DNA from: Desulfosporosinus lacus DSM 15449
Lineage (GTDB): Bacteria > Bacillota > Desulfitobacteriia > Desulfitobacteriales > Desulfitobacteriaceae
Assembly: GCF_900129935.1 (NCBI RefSeq)
Contig: NZ_FQXJ01000004.1
Span: forward strand, 186,001 to 250,000
DNA: 64,000 nt
Reading direction: 5' to 3'
The notes below the pieces were generated by a model. It was not told where the DNA came from and did not search any database. It was given only the letters and a program-made list of their open reading frames with translations. The translations under genes were made by a program, and so were the position numbers. This document shows positions 63,444 through 64,000 of the stretch, piece after piece. Numbering within the stretch: the stretch's first letter is position 1; each line of letters begins with the position of its first letter.

Positions 63444-64000
63444 GTGGCAAAACACAGAAGAAAATGGAATGAAGTAGTATTTCAACGCTATTTGCAAGAG
63501 AAACGGGGGCAAGGCGTTGGTGAACGCTATACCCCTTGGATTCTCGTTCAGGATTTTCCGTCCAACGGAATGGTATCCCGTATTCAAGGCGCAAAAACAG
63601 GAAGGACGCATCACCTTTTATCCAATCACGAAATGAACCTGTTTTTTCTATTGGATTGGTCAGATGAAGTTTTGGATATTCGTGAACAGTACCCGTTGCT
63701 GGATTTGCAGCAAGTAATTGAGATAGCAGAAACGGCGCAGATCAGGTATCCCTATGATCTGGTAAGTGGATTCCCTTATGTGATGACCAGCGACTTTTAT
63801 ATTGAAACCACAAGAGGCCCTATGGTTATCGCAGTGAAAACAACTGCGGATTTAGGTAATCCAAGAGTGCGGGAAAAACTTGAAATTGAAAGGCGCTACT
63901 GGAGCAAAAAGAATGTCAGGTGGAAAATCATAACCGAACGGGAAATTAATCAGACCAAGGCCAGAAATATTGAATGGCTGGCACAGGCAAAGGATTTAGG
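63444..64000 (+). CDS. tnsA: Tn7-like transposase endonuclease TnsA (C-terminus beyond window)
   Basis: TnsA cuts the 5' ends of the transposon and works with TnsB in cut-and-paste movement. 185 residues are visible, beginning MAKHRRKWNEVVFQRYLQEKRG from GTG 63444-63446, after GGAGGTGAATTTC. The TnsA N-domain signature is clear: RIQGAKTGRTHHLLSNHE then FFLLDWSDEVLDIREQYPL. The catalytic set of the type II-endonuclease-like fold is in place: E63, D117 (MTSDFYIE) and K132 (AVKTTADL). The C-terminal domain start is visible (EIERRYWSKKNVRWKIITEREI). tnsB and tnsC should follow outside the window. Confidence 0.92.
   Translation, partial: MAKHRRKWNEVVFQRYLQEKRGQGVGERYTPWILVQDFPSNGMVSRIQGAKTGRTHHLLSNHEMNLFFLLDWSDEVLDIREQYPLLDLQQVIEIAETAQIRYPYDLVSGFPYVMTSDFYIETTRGPMVIAVKTTADLGNPRVREKLEIERRYWSKKNVRWKIITEREINQTKARNIEWLAQAKDL

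Larger units (their letters stand above)
48820..64000. mobile_element. Integrative (probably conjugative) element, left part
   Basis: Boundaries are approximate; the right end is outside the window. From a tyrosine recombinase at the left edge the plus strand carries parA, parB, a giant methylase-helicase and a Tad-like module. From about 51.9 kb the DNA is clearly richer in GC than the flagellar region, with many TTG starts. This layout is known from large Firmicute integrative elements. No relaxase or VirB4/VirD4 gene is visible, so conjugation is inferred. A Tn7-like transposon begins at 63282 inside it. Confidence 0.75.

Overview
The window looks like a chromosome segment of a motile, flagellated Clostridia-type Firmicute, probably near Desulfosporosinus/Desulfitobacterium. 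That placement is inferred from gene content and order: FliY with a CheC-like part, FlbD/SwrD, the FliW-CsrA pair, a YviE-like protein, YaaR, AGGAGG ribosome binding sites and moderate GC. No rRNA, tRNA or CRISPR array was seen.

Bases 1-42300 are almost one continuous minus-strand flagellar and chemotaxis region. In transcription order it runs: flgM-flgN-flgK-flgL-yviE-like-fliW-csrA; a cytidylyltransferase/aldo-keto reductase fusion plus an SDR; flagellin; the Maf flagellin glycosyltransferase; a pseudaminic-acid operon (pseB, a small ORF, pseH, pseI, formyltransferase, PIG-L deacetylase, pseG, pseC); a wrecked flagellinolysin gene; flaG-fliD-fliS-fliT-like-flaG; then cheA-cheW-cheB-flgC-fliE-F-G-H-I-J-flbD-fliL-fliM-fliY-cheY-fliO-P-Q-R-flhB-flhA. 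FlgB and the fliK-flgD-flgE (hook) block usually found in this operon are missing. Four promoters match a sigma-28 pattern, TAAA or TTTA - 16 nt - (G/T)(A/C)CGATA(T/G), in front of flgM, flagellin, flaG/fliD and motA. The flagellin leader carries candidate CsrA sites.

Bases 42300-48500 hold plus-strand motA-motB, yaaR and cheR, a minus-strand M28 peptidase, a small hypothetical, a 4-TM EamA/SMR-like protein and a plus-strand SCP2-domain protein.

From about 48.8 kb to the right edge lies an integrative, probably conjugative, element: tyrosine recombinase, ParA, ParB, a 2498-residue methylase-helicase, and a Tad-like set (SAF/CpaB-like, CpaE-like, CpaF-like ATPase, TadB-like). A TnpV-like gene is encoded in another frame inside the giant helicase gene. 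The next gene of the element keeps only its ribosome binding site and three codons. It is then cut by the end of a Tn7-like transposon (terminus TGTGAAGCA, three TnsB-type repeats) whose first gene, tnsA, runs off the window. So there is a transposon inside a mobile element inside a chromosome.
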